NCBI GenBank assembly: GCA_963736445.1
Contig: CAVTOY010000008.1
Span: forward strand, 1 to 64,000
DNA: 64,000 nt
Reading direction: 5' to 3'
DNA from: Thiosocius sp963736445
Lineage (GTDB): Bacteria; Pseudomonadota; Gammaproteobacteria; Chromatiales; Chromatiaceae
Part shown: piece by piece, positions 43,077 to 53,042 of the stretch
Position numbering within the stretch: the stretch's first letter is position 1
Layout of the letters: every line of letters starts with the position of its first letter
Made by a program: the position numbers and the translations under genes
The notes under the pieces: model-generated
Told to the model about the DNA's origin: nothing
Seen by the model: only the letters and a program-made list of their open reading frames with translations
Databases searched by the model: none

Positions 43077-43520
43077 TTGGCTGCGACGAGACCAATCAAA
43101 CCACCGATTAGGGATTTCAGGCCATTTGTGATTTGCACGCCTGAGAATTACGCGTCTACGAAGAGCTTCTATACGGACCTTGGTTTTAAGATGCTATGGG
43201 ACGATGGGAATAGCGCCTGCGAGTTTGCGACAGGATTCAGTGAGCAACGATTTCTGGTCACGCTGCACTACGATATAGAGCCGCCTCGACATGCGATGCT
43301 GCATTTCTGGGTAGAAGATGCGAAGGCCTGGTGCGATTACATGAGGGCGCTGAATCTGGAGGAACGGTACCCGAGCGTCACGGTCATGGATCCGGTGGTC
43401 ACTGAATGGGGCTGGCTCATCACCTACGTCGAGGATCCAGCAGGCGTAAAGCTGCACTTTGCCCAACCGCACAGCGAGGCGAATAAGAAGTTCTTCAATG
43501 CCGCCGACTGGATCAGCTAA
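43077..43520 (+). CDS. VOC superfamily (glyoxalase/dioxygenase-fold) protein
   Basis: 147 residues if translation starts at TTG 43077 (AGGAGA 7 bp upstream); an in-frame ATG at 43029 would add 16 residues. One VOC domain: FVICTPENYASTKSFYTDLG at the start of the first beta-alpha-beta unit, HFWVEDAKAWCDYM, and the end ITYVEDPAGVKLHFAQP. Potential metal ligands include His in MLHFWV and Glu/His in the last strand. VOC proteins range from lyases to antibiotic-binding proteins, so function is open. Confidence 0.82.
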   Translation: MAATRPIKPPIRDFRPFVICTPENYASTKSFYTDLGFKMLWDDGNSACEFATGFSEQRFLVTLHYDIEPPRHAMLHFWVEDAKAWCDYMRALNLEERYPSVTVMDPVVTEWGWLITYVEDPAGVKLHFAQPHSEANKKFFNAADWIS

Positions 43521-43813
43521 TTTGTTTGCCGTTTGAATGCTTGCCGGTAGCCGACAAAAGATGTTGCCGTGACTGAGACTATTGTCCTTTCTTCGGATTG
43601 GGCAGATCTGCGGCATCAAAACGGGTCGCATTGATCGATCGTGAGTTGGCATGAAGTGGTCCCCTGCAGAACGGGCGAGGGCTGCTATTCGATCCGGCGC
43701 CGGGTTGTGAGTGACAAAGAGTGGTCTCCTACGCGACCGCCGACGTCTCTTTCGAAGACGGTTAACTTACCGTGCCGGCCAGCTTTGCATTTCTTAATGC
43801 TATAGGTACGAAC

Positions 43814-44197
43814 ATGGCGTATTACTTTCTCGCCCTCGGTATCGCGTTGGTCGGGGGATCACTTGCGCTGCTCTGGCGCCGGCTTAGCTTTCTGCGTCGA
43901 GCGAAAGAAGTGCAGGGCACCGTGTTGCGCGTCCGCCGCATGAGCTACCTGGAGCAGGACGATGGCGGCCCCTCGATGCATTTGGAGATCCGCTACGTAG
44001 ACGAACAAGGGGAGACTCGCACGCACATCGCCGACAACTCGCTGCTTGCCTTCGTCTATCGGACAGGACAGCCGGTGGGGCTAGCGAGATCAGGCGACGA
44101 GGTGCTGGTAAATTCTCCACTCAATATCGCCACGCCTCCGCTTGCGCTGTTGTTGCTGGGGGCCGTCAGCCTGTTCGTCTATTCATTGACGGATTGA
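43814..44197 (+). CDS. DUF3592-type membrane protein
   Basis: 127 residues from ATG 43814 (AGGT upstream; a further in-frame ATG at 43772 is less likely). An N-terminal membrane helix (YYFLALGIALVGGSLALLW), a beta-rich soluble domain of about 75 residues (VQGTVLRVRRMSYLEQDDGG through SGDEVLVN), and a C-terminal helix (PLALLLLGAVSLFVYSL). This helix-domain-helix layout is typical of DUF3592. Function unknown. Confidence 0.75.
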   Translation: MAYYFLALGIALVGGSLALLWRRLSFLRRAKEVQGTVLRVRRMSYLEQDDGGPSMHLEIRYVDEQGETRTHIADNSLLAFVYRTGQPVGLARSGDEVLVNSPLNIATPPLALLLLGAVSLFVYSLTD

Positions 44198-44528
44198 CCG
44201 CGCACTCGCTCCCGGGCCGCGGGGCGGCACACCAAGGGTGGCGCCGTGATTATTTCTCCCGAACAGCGCCTTATCGGTAAGCTATGCCGCACCGGTGTCC
44301 TGGAAATCCTCACCATCCGGACATTTGTCAAGAGCGTCCTGATTTCGCGAGTATCGGGGACTCAGTTCAGTCCGCCTCATTCCGTCCGGTCATGCAGTTG
44401 CAGGCGATCGGGTTCCAGCACGTCCTAGAGGGTAGCGCCGTGTGCTCTTGCACGAGCCAGAAAGGCCTTGTTGCTCGATATTGCCGTACCCTTAGCACAC
44501 CGCTCATATAGGCTGTCGTGGTTTTCCC
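44198..44528. other. Gene-free spacer
   Basis: About 330 bp downstream of convergent genes. Several short frames occur, but none reads like protein. No clear terminator noticed. Confidence 0.35.
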
Positions 44529-44953
44529 TTACTGAATCTGTGTCACGTCCTGCTGCCCCTTCCCCTGGCTGTAGGACAGGTAGTGCTGGATCAGGCGTTC
44601 GCGATAGTTGGCATGGGCCGTAGCGGTAGCACGGAAGGGTGCTGTCGCGCATATGGACTCATACCAGTGTGCGTAACGCGACCAGGTCGGCCCGTCTGCT
44701 GGTAGTCCGAATCCGCGGTAGTATCCCAGTAACGCGTCGACTCGATAGGCGAAAGGAACCAGGTGGAGATCGATTGCGCTGATAGAGGAGCCGGTGAAGA
44801 ACGGACCGGACGAAGGCATGGCTTCGATCAGTTCCCGCAGTCCCTCGACGAGTGCATCGCGCGAACTCTCCCGGTATTCGTCCGGTTCCCCTGCCGCCAG
44901 AAAGCGATAGACATAGGGGCGAAGGGGCAATACCAGGCGGAATAGAGCCTCAT
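44529..44953 (-). pseudogene. Glutathione S-transferase with most of the N-terminal domain deleted
   Basis: ATG 44953 gives MRLYSAWYCPFA, the start of a GST thioredoxin-fold domain with its CPF site. Immediately after, a different frame carries the all-helical C-terminal domain: PYVYRFLAAGEPDEYRESSR, GPFFTGSSISAIDLHLVPFA (the conserved Ser/Asp N-capping region), ending SYSQGKGQQDVTQ. About 70-80 residues of the glutathione-binding domain are missing at the junction (near 44915-44930). It cannot fold as a normal GST. Confidence 0.78.
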
Positions 44954-45085
44954 CGGTTGTGTAACCATACGCGTACCGTTGTGGTGAGACACTCAGCTCT
45001 TGGGGATCTGGTCATCGATATCGATAACCCGGCGGTCGTAGAAAAAGTGGGCATTCGACTGAAGCTCTGCAGGGAGTTCCTCGAA

Positions 45086-46990
45086 TTAGGCTTCCGGATG
45101 GCGTAGCACATCCTCGAGCGGAACCGGGCTGCCGATCCAGTAACCCTGGACGTAGTCGCACCTGATTTCCACCAGTGCGTCATAGATGTCCTTGCTCTGC
45201 ACGTATTCGGCAATTGTCCTCCGACCCATCAACCGCCCAACACCCTCGATCGTGCGCACGAACGCCAGGCTGACCGGATCGTCGCCGATGTCGCGGACGA
45301 GTTCGCCGTCGATCTTCAGATAGTCGATTGGCAGGTCTCTCAGGTAGAGGAACGAAGAATGACCGCTGCCGAAATCGTCCAGTGCAAACTCACAGCTGAT
45401 TTGCTTCAGGGCCTCGACGAACGCCTTCGCCGCCGCGATGTCTGAGATCGCGGCCGTCTCAGTGATCTCGAAACAGATCCGCGTTGGTGATAAGCCGGAT
45501 TCGTCAAACTGCTCCACGATGAAATCGAGCAGGCGCTGGTCGTCAATCGAGTGGCCCGAGAGATTCACCGTGAAGCGGTGATCGGAGTCACTGGAGAAGC
45601 GCGAGGCGGCGATTTGCCGAAAAGCGTTCTTGATGACCCAACGGTCGAGTTTGACCGACAGGCCATAGCGCTCCGCAATCGGCAAGAACAGGTTGGCGCC
45701 GATGACATTGCCGTTCTCGTCGTGCAGGCGCAGCAACAATTCGTGCATATACTGCGGGTGAAGGCCCTCTGTCCCTGACGCCGCCGACGTGATCAGCTGC
45801 GCATAGAGCACAAGGCCGTCGTCTTTCAGCGCATGCGTCAGGCGATTCAGCATGCGTCCGTCCGACCTCGCCCGACCGGGCCGTACCATTTTCTCTGTAT
45901 ACACCTGCACCATACCACCGCCGTGCAGCTGGGCCGCTCGGCATGCCTGCATCGCATGTCTTAGCGCGGCAACGCCGGCGCCCAATCCGTCGCCGATTTC
46001 GGCTACGCCAACGCTGATGCTGACATCGTAGTGCTGCCCGGCAAAAGAAAGCCTCAGCGCATCCGTGCGCTCGATCAGCGATCGCGCGACGGCAAGGGCT
46101 TGCTCAGATTTCCGCCGTTCTACTACCACCCCAAACTCGTCTGCACCGAGGCACCCGAGCAGACACTCATCACCAAGCTCATGCCGCAACAGATCGGCGA
46201 AGATTCGGATCACCCGATCGGCTGTGGGATCTCCGCCGTATTCTCGAATCAGCCGGAAGCGGTCAATATCGATGTGCAACACGGAACGCGCGCGTGGCGC
46301 CCTATCGATTTCCACCTGCAATTCCTGCAGTTGAACCTCGAACGCGAGTCGGTCCGACAGGCCCGAGAGCGCATCTTGGCCCGCCACGTTTGCATCTAGG
46401 CCGCTGTTGTTCGAAGGCCTGGTGCGCGGCCTATCCGGACGGGCCGGCAACCGAGCATTTCTGCCCTCGGGATTCGAAACGGAGGCCGCGACTTGAACCA
46501 AAGCCAGCGAGATCACATCCGCCATCATGCTCAAGAGGTTCTCGTGCCAGGGCATCAGGCTGCCCGGCTGTCCGTTCCAGACCACCAGACCGCCAATCAC
46601 CCGGTCGGGGTTGCTTATCGGCACACCGAGCAGGCAGCCACGCCATTCTGCACAGCGCTGATGCAGTTGCCGCTCGATGAAGACATACCCAACATCGAGC
46701 ACTGCGGGAAACACCTCGGCGACCAACAGTGAAGCCAGCACGTCGGGCATGTTTTTGGAACCGTGACAGCCGTTTGACAACCTATGGGGTGTTGGTGCAT
46801 CGCCGGCGATGAACACCTCACAGGCTGTGAAGTCTTGGTGCTCCATCAGGGCCTCGACTGCCGCGTTGATGATCTCCGCCGTCGACCCGCAGGGGGTGAC
46901 TCTGATCAACTTGCGCAACGCGCTCAGCGAATCGGACAGTGCGAAAATACCTGAGCTGACATCCTGGGAATTGCCGTCGTCGTGGTTCAT
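45086..46990 (-). CDS. GAF-GGDEF-EAL signalling protein
   Basis: 634 residues from ATG 46990, overlapping the HDOD gene stop (ATGA). An N-terminal GAF-like sensor (about 20-175) contains HRLSNGCHGSKN and LLGVPISNPDRVIGGLVVWN. The GGDEF domain (about 215-375) has CLGADEFGVV, a variant (GADEF) of the active-site motif, so cyclase activity is doubtful. The EAL domain (about 395-625) has MHELLLRLHDENG in place of the usual EALLR, but keeps the Asn (FTVNLSGHS), Glu (EITETA), DDFGSGHSSF, LKIDG and the final QGYWIG. It is likely a c-di-GMP phosphodiesterase or receptor. It is coupled to the HDOD gene. Confidence 0.9.
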   Translation of the reverse strand: MNHDDGNSQDVSSGIFALSDSLSALRKLIRVTPCGSTAEIINAAVEALMEHQDFTACEVFIAGDAPTPHRLSNGCHGSKNMPDVLASLLVAEVFPAVLDVGYVFIERQLHQRCAEWRGCLLGVPISNPDRVIGGLVVWNGQPGSLMPWHENLLSMMADVISLALVQVAASVSNPEGRNARLPARPDRPRTRPSNNSGLDANVAGQDALSGLSDRLAFEVQLQELQVEIDRAPRARSVLHIDIDRFRLIREYGGDPTADRVIRIFADLLRHELGDECLLGCLGADEFGVVVERRKSEQALAVARSLIERTDALRLSFAGQHYDVSISVGVAEIGDGLGAGVAALRHAMQACRAAQLHGGGMVQVYTEKMVRPGRARSDGRMLNRLTHALKDDGLVLYAQLITSAASGTEGLHPQYMHELLLRLHDENGNVIGANLFLPIAERYGLSVKLDRWVIKNAFRQIAASRFSSDSDHRFTVNLSGHSIDDQRLLDFIVEQFDESGLSPTRICFEITETAAISDIAAAKAFVEALKQISCEFALDDFGSGHSSFLYLRDLPIDYLKIDGELVRDIGDDPVSLAFVRTIEGVGRLMGRRTIAEYVQSKDIYDALVEIRCDYVQGYWIGSPVPLEDVLRHPEA

Positions 46991-47904
46991 CGGCGCCCTC
47001 CGCTGAAGGCGGCGGCAAGCGCCTGAATGTCGCCTGCGCGTTCGCGCCAGATTTCCAGCACGGCAGCCCAAGCGCTGTGTTCGATGCCCAGCTGATTGAG
47101 CTGTTCGGCAAGCCCGGTCGTCAGATCGACCGGCTCGTTGTTGCGGACCCTACGATTGACTTCCGCGCACAGCGAAATCAGGTTGACCAGAATGCCGTGA
47201 CTGCCCGCGCGGGAACAGCGGCTGATTGGCCCCATCGCCGCAGCCATGCTTTCCGGCAACTTCCAGGCGCTGGCCAGTTCGGCACCAGCGATCGCGTGAT
47301 CCAGCCCTAACAGTGCGAGCTCAATCTCGTTAAGCCCCACCTCCGGCCGTGCCGATGCTACCGCCAACACCCCGTCCATCGCGTCGGGCGCAACATGGAC
47401 GAGCGCCAGTAGGCCGAGACCGTGCAGCAGACCGGCCAGGTAGGCCTCAGATGTCTCGGGCGCATTGGCCAAAGGCAGGCGGGTAACGAGAAGCTCCGCG
47501 AGAACGGCCAAATTCATCGAGCCAGTCCAGAACCGAACTGGATCGAACCGCCGACAGGCCGCCACGTCGAACGGCTGACTCAGCACGTACGACACGCCGA
47601 GATGGCGCACCAGGTCCAGCCCGAGCAACCGGATGATGGCGTCCGGGATGCTTTTCACCGGATTGCCCGTCGCAAAGAACGCTGAATTCGCTACTCCAAG
47701 GATGCGCGCGGCCAGGGCCGGTGTCTGCTCGACCAACTCGGTCAATCGCAGCATGTCGAGATCGGGATCCGACAGCATTTGTAGCAGTTCCTGTGATCGC
47801 CGAGGCAACGGCGGCAGGCTGATGACGCCGCGTACGAGTGCCCGCGCGTCGGCACCCGCTTGACCGTTCAGGTAGGAATTGGAATCTCTGGTCTTCTCGG
47901 CCAT
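46987..47904 (-). CDS. HDOD domain protein
   Basis: 305 residues, first gene of a two-gene operon with the GGDEF/EAL protein. The HDOD domain (about 25-225) starts ISLPPLPRRSQELLQMLSDP, with characteristic RILGVANSAFFATGNPVKSI, DAIIRLLGLDLVRH and GLLHGLGLLAL. The HD metal dyad is not retained, as usual for HDOD. Known: HDOD proteins act in signal transduction, often with c-di-GMP proteins, controlling motility or stress responses. Its product would act as partner or sensor for the EAL protein. Divergent from the CadC-like regulator at 48048. Confidence 0.9.
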   Translation of the reverse strand: MAEKTRDSNSYLNGQAGADARALVRGVISLPPLPRRSQELLQMLSDPDLDMLRLTELVEQTPALAARILGVANSAFFATGNPVKSIPDAIIRLLGLDLVRHLGVSYVLSQPFDVAACRRFDPVRFWTGSMNLAVLAELLVTRLPLANAPETSEAYLAGLLHGLGLLALVHVAPDAMDGVLAVASARPEVGLNEIELALLGLDHAIAGAELASAWKLPESMAAAMGPISRCSRAGSHGILVNLISLCAEVNRRVRNNEPVDLTTGLAEQLNQLGIEHSAWAAVLEIWRERAGDIQALAAAFSGGRR

Positions 47905-48047
47905 GTTCTACCTCCGTTAAGGATTCGCGAACTCGCTTCGAGTACAGTTATGAGCGAGACGGAACAGCGCGGCCTGAGCGAAAGCTGATCTTTGGCTATC
48001 TTTTTCCTGAAGCTTTTTTTATGTCGATAAAACAGTAAGTTAAAGAC

Positions 48048-50340
48048 ATGGTCCTGAGTAACAACAGCGCCGCTCCCGTGCGGATTGGCGAGTGGATTCT
48101 GCTACCGCATCTGAATCTCCTGCGCCGCGCGGACGATGACGAGGTCCATTTGGAGCCACGCCACGCCGACCTGCTGCGCTATCTCGCGACCCATCGCGGC
48201 CAAGTATTGAGCGCCGAAGACATCATCGACCAGGTCTGGGAACGCCAGATCGTCACCGATCAATCGGTCTATCAGGCAATCGCGAAGCTGCGTAAGGCGC
48301 TCGGCGACAGCGCGGCTGATTCTCGCTACATAGAGACCGTGACGAAGCGTGGCTACCGTCTGATCGCCGAGGTCTCGTGGGTCGATTCCGGAACCGATCC
48401 CTCGATGGGACGGCCCAGGCCGGACGCAGCGGCCAATCGGCTTCGTCTAAGGCGCTGGCTCGGCGTCGGAGTGTTCGCGACGGCGCTGGCCGTCATCGCA
48501 TGGGCACTGCTGCAACCCCAGCAAGGCGCTGCGCCAGATGGCCAAGGAACGGTAGCAGTGCTGCCGTTTACGATGCTTTCTGACGACCCAGAAGACCGCT
48601 TCATCGCCAAAGGCTTTTCGATTGAGCTTGCACATGCGCTCGGCCGTTCCGGCCAGATCCGGGTGATTGGCCCGACCTCAAGCCAACTTGCAACCAGGCT
48701 GGGCAGCGATTTGCCCGACATCGCGCGGCATGTTGGCGCCGAATTTGTCGTCAGCGGCAGCATCCAGCGCGCCAAGAACGGTATCAGGGTAATCGGCGCG
48801 CTCACCGAAGTGCCTTCTGGTTACCAGGTTTGGAGCGAGGTGTTCGACCGCAGCAACCGCGACATCCTCGCGACGCAGCGCGAGGTTGCCAACGCGATTG
48901 CCGCAGCCCTGCTACATAAGGTGGAGGGCGGCGCCGAACCAGGACCTGCGCACCTGCAGCCATTCGATGCGCCCACCTATGATAGCTACCTGCTGGCTCG
49001 CTATTATCGAAACCGTCGAACACAATTCGACCTGGAGCGTGCCGAACAGTACTTCAACCAAGTGCTTGATCTCGATACGGACTTCTTTCCGGCAGTGCGG
49101 GAGATGGCCGCGACTCAACTTCTGCTTTCATTCTACGGTGATCTGCCGCTGTCGCAGGCCGTCGAGAACGCCGAGTCGCACTTGACGCACGCCGTTGAAC
49201 TCTCGCCGGAAGACCCTGAATTACTTGCAATGATCGGCCTTTCGCACTACATGCAAGGCGCCTATGGTCTGGCCGAAGACTTCCTGCTGCGCGCCGTCGC
49301 GATTCACTCGAACCTGGCGGAGGCATGGATGTGGCTCGGTCTTGTGCGTCAACAGCAGGGACGACTCAGAGATGCACTGCCGGCCTTTGAGCATGCCAGC
49401 CAGCTCGAGCCGCTGCTAGTCACCAGCGTCGTCAACTATGCGAATGCCCTGAACTGGAGCGGACAGGGTCAGGCCGCGCTGGAGATACTCACCAATCTGG
49501 CTGCCAGGGCCAACGCGCAATTCGACAATCGCGATCAGTTATTTCGTGTGATGAGCGGGATTCTGCTCGACGCAGGACAGCTCGAACAGGCGTACATGTG
49601 GGCTAAGCGAGCTCTCGATATTTCACCGGATTCGGCGCTATCCGAGGCCAACGAAGTGCTAATCCTGGCCTTCTTAGGACAAATCGATGCGGCGTCCGAG
49701 ATCGCGAAGCACCTGTACAGCCACTCTACACCTGGACGCGGCGCGAATGCCTATTTGCTGCGGGCCAACGTCGAGTCACCGGGCGTATTGGACACGGGCA
49801 CGCTCAGCGCTCATCTCGACGAGCTGCAGCGCCAACCGGACACACCAGAGATAGAGTGGCGCCTGGCCAACGTGGACGTCGGCATGGCAGCCTACTTCAA
49901 CGATGAACTGGAGCAGGCTATCGCGCAGCTGGGCAAGGCGCTACAGGGCCGCAATTATCCGGTGACGCGCGCCGACGGTGACGTTTTCATCTGTGCCTCT
50001 CTGGTCGACGCCCTTCAGCGTGACGACCGGAAAAAAAGCCGCGGCCGGTCAGCTTGCGCGCTGCATGGAGAACATGGCAGACGCCGAGCAAAATGGCTGG
50101 GACAGCCGGTCGTTGGAGATCAGCAGAATCCGATTGGCGGTGCTCAACGAAGACTTTTCGACAGCGCGAAATCATTTGCGGGAATTGTTCGATAACGGCT
50201 TTCGCGACAAGTCCTTGCTGTTGCGCGACCCCATTCTGAGCCGATTGAGCGACACGGATGAGTACCGGCTGCTGCTGGAAAAGATCAGCGTCGCGGTCGA
50301 AACGGCCTGGCAGTCCATCAGCAAGGGAGCGGAACATTAA
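48048..50340 (+). pseudogene. CadC-like winged-helix/TPR regulator with a frame break at an A7 run
   Basis: The frame from ATG 48048 encodes an OmpR-type winged helix (about residues 10-105: IIDQVWERQIVTDQSVYQAI, ETVTKRGYRLIAEV), a single membrane helix (about 137-157), a TolB-like domain (GTVAVLPFTMLSD), and TPR repeats to about residue 660. At AAAAAAA (50031-50037) the frame changes. The frame used before ends at 50195 in unnatural sequence, while the next frame continues naturally (GQLARCMENMADAEQNGWDS ... LLRDPILSRL) to 50340. Removing one A gives a 763-residue protein. It could be a true mutation, transcriptional slippage, or a sequencing error. Confidence 0.8.
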
Positions 50341-50504
50341 CCCGAAGCAATGCGACCCCGGGGCGCCGCCTGACCCAGCCTCTCTGTGGCCGGGCGCCCG
50401 ATGGTCCAGGACCTGTCTTCGAGGGAGATACGGATGAAAAAAAACAAGACTCGGCCGGGACTTTCAGGAGCCCAGAATCTGCCGGTCTATGAAGGTATCC
50501 GGAG

Positions 50505-52907
50505 ATGAACGACAAAGTCTCCGCCCTGCAGCCGATCGCAGCGGCGCAACTCATACATGCCTGCGATCCCGAGATCCTGGCGTTTTCGGATAGCAGCGAA
50601 TTGCAGTCTGCTGGCACCGCCCTGGGACAGGAACGAGTGATCGAGGCGATTGCGTTTGCTACCGACATGCGCCGCGACGGCTACAATCTCTACGTGATGG
50701 GCTCGCCAGGGATCGGAAAGCATCATCAAATGCGCAAGAGCCTGGCCGACTGTGCCCAGGCCGACCCGGTGCCGCCGGACTGGTGCTACGTCGCCGACTT
50801 CGCGAAACCAGACCGGCCGATCGCATTGCGCTTGCCGGCGGGGCGCGGCAGCAGCCTGCGCCTCGACATGCGCCAGCTCGTCGAAGACCTGCTGACCAGT
50901 CTGCCCGCTGCTTTTCAGAGTGACGATTACCGCCACCGCGCGCAGGAGCTTCGCGACGCGTTCAAGAAGCGCGAGGACGACATGGCGGCCGAGTTGGGCA
51001 GACAGGCCGCAGAACGCAACATCGCGCTAATCTCTACCCCGACCGGTCATAATCTCGCGCCGCTCAAAGACGGCAAGGTGCTCAGCCCCGACGAATACGC
51101 GGCCCTTGACGACACGGCCAGGGGCGAGCTCGAGCAGGCCACGGATGAGATGAAGGAGGCACTGCGGACGGCGCTCGGGCGCGTACCGCTATGGAAGCGC
51201 GAGCTACACCAACGCCTCCGCGAAGTGGATGCCGACGTGACCGAGCTGACGGCCGGGCAGTTAATCCACGAACTTGAACTCCGTTACGTGGGACTGCCTG
51301 ATGTACAGAACTATCTGCAGTCTGTCGCGGCCGACGTAGTCGAGCACGGCAACCTGTTCCTGCCCGACGAGGGTGGTGACAGTCCGGGTGCCGACGATCC
51401 GCGGTTCACCCGATACCAGGTCAACTTGCTTGTCGACAATGGTGCGATCAACGGTGCGCCGGTGGTATACGAAGACAATCCGACATACCAGAACCTGGTC
51501 GGGCGCATTGAGCACGTCGCCCACATGGGTACGCTTAGCACCGATTTCACCCTGATCAAGACAGGTTCCTTGCACCGCGCGAATGGCGGCTATCTGATCG
51601 TCGACGCTGACAAGCTGCTGACCCAGCCGTTTGCCTGGCGCGCGCTGAAACGCGCGCTCGACAGCAACGAGATTCCAATCGAGTCACCGGATCGGCTGCT
51701 TGGTCTGATGTCGACCGTATCCCTCGAGCCACAGCCGATCGCGCTGAACGTCAAAGTCGCCTTGCTCGGTGATCGCGAACTGTATTTTCTGCTCAAGGCT
51801 TACGACGCCGAATTTGGCGCTCTGTTTAAGGTCGTCGCCGATTTCAGCGAGGACATGCCGCGCGATGCGGGGCGCGAGATGGCGTATGCGCAACTCGTTG
51901 CCAGCCTGCAGCGGCACCAGAAGCTGCACCCGATCACCCGCGAGGGTGTTGCCGGCATTATCAACTGGTCGGCACGGCGCGCGGGTGACGGCGAGAAGCT
52001 GTCGCTGCACTTGGGCGACCTGATCGAACTCCTGCAGGAGGCAGACCACTTCGCCGCCAAGTCGGACAGCAGGTACGTCGAGGCAGAACACGTCCAGCTG
52101 GCCATCGATGCAAGCATCGCGCGTACCGACCAGTATCGAAAGCGGCTGCACGAGGCGATCCTGCGCAACAACCTCTTGATCGACACCGAGGGAAGGCAGC
52201 TCGGCCAGGTCAATGGTCTATTTATCATTCAGGCGGGTGATCTTGCTTTCGGTAGCCCGTCGCGCATCAGCGCCACGGCACGCATCGGTTCCGGCGAGGT
52301 GGTGGACATCGAACGCGAGGCGGAGCTGGCCGGCGCCATACACAGCAAGTCGGTAATGATCCTGAGCGCCTACCTGGCCAACCGCTACGCTCGTCACCAA
52401 CCGCTTTCGCTCTCGGCCAGCCTGGTCTTTGAGCAGTCATACGGGAAGATCGAGGGCGACAGCGCCTCGCTGGGCGAACTGTGCGCATTGCTGTCAGCGA
52501 TCGGCGACCTGTCGATCGATCAGTCACTGGCCGTCACCGGCTCGGTCAACCAGCACGGCCAGGTACAGCCGGTCGGCGGGGTCAACGAAAAGATCGAGGG
52601 CTTCTTCGACATCTGCAACGCGCGATGCCTGACCGGAACACAGGGGGTAATCATCCCTGAGGCTAACAAGAAGGACCTGATGTTGCGCGCGGATGTCCGG
52701 GCCGCCGCCGAGCGCGGCGAGTTTCATGTCTATGCAGCAAACCATGCGGACCAGGCCATGACGATGCTGTGCGCTATGCCCGCCGGCAGCCCCGATGCCA
52801 ATGGACTTTACCCGCAGGACAGCTGCAACGGCCGTGTGCAGATGCGCTTGATCGAATGGACCGCAATGCGCCAGCAGTACTCTTCCTGGGCCGGGCCAAA
52901 CGGCTGA
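50505..52907 (+). CDS. Lon-like ATP-dependent protease (AAA_32/LonB type)
   Basis: 800 residues. The ATPase part starts with NLYVMGSPGIGKHHQMRKSL, a Walker A-like loop in which the usual Thr/Ser after the Lys is His. HRANGGYLIVDADKLL is the Walker B-like region. The C-terminal Lon protease domain (about 560-770) has the catalytic Ser in EGDSASLGELCALLSAI and the catalytic Lys in GGVNEKIEGFFDICN. Known: this family of Lon-like proteases is common in sulfur and marine bacteria; substrates are unknown. It lies 165 bp downstream of the CadC-like regulator. Whether the altered P-loop still hydrolyses ATP is uncertain. Confidence 0.9.
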   Translation: MNDKVSALQPIAAAQLIHACDPEILAFSDSSELQSAGTALGQERVIEAIAFATDMRRDGYNLYVMGSPGIGKHHQMRKSLADCAQADPVPPDWCYVADFAKPDRPIALRLPAGRGSSLRLDMRQLVEDLLTSLPAAFQSDDYRHRAQELRDAFKKREDDMAAELGRQAAERNIALISTPTGHNLAPLKDGKVLSPDEYAALDDTARGELEQATDEMKEALRTALGRVPLWKRELHQRLREVDADVTELTAGQLIHELELRYVGLPDVQNYLQSVAADVVEHGNLFLPDEGGDSPGADDPRFTRYQVNLLVDNGAINGAPVVYEDNPTYQNLVGRIEHVAHMGTLSTDFTLIKTGSLHRANGGYLIVDADKLLTQPFAWRALKRALDSNEIPIESPDRLLGLMSTVSLEPQPIALNVKVALLGDRELYFLLKAYDAEFGALFKVVADFSEDMPRDAGREMAYAQLVASLQRHQKLHPITREGVAGIINWSARRAGDGEKLSLHLGDLIELLQEADHFAAKSDSRYVEAEHVQLAIDASIARTDQYRKRLHEAILRNNLLIDTEGRQLGQVNGLFIIQAGDLAFGSPSRISATARIGSGEVVDIEREAELAGAIHSKSVMILSAYLANRYARHQPLSLSASLVFEQSYGKIEGDSASLGELCALLSAIGDLSIDQSLAVTGSVNQHGQVQPVGGVNEKIEGFFDICNARCLTGTQGVIIPEANKKDLMLRADVRAAAERGEFHVYAANHADQAMTMLCAMPAGSPDANGLYPQDSCNGRVQMRLIEWTAMRQQYSSWAGPNG

Positions 52908-53042
52908 GCGCGTCCGGGCCGTGCAGGCGATCGGTCAAGGTCGCTGCACGTCGGGGGTTTGGTCCAACTGTCTAAGCTACAAATTGCGTCAAGGCGGACA
53001 GAAGCGTCCGATCTAGCCCGCCCACTGTGCCGATATGGACGC

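Noticed and set aside
50031..50040. Programmed -1 frameshift of dnaX type at the A7 run
   Set aside because: The productive downstream frame is +1 (or a one-base deletion), not -1. Slippage or error fits better.
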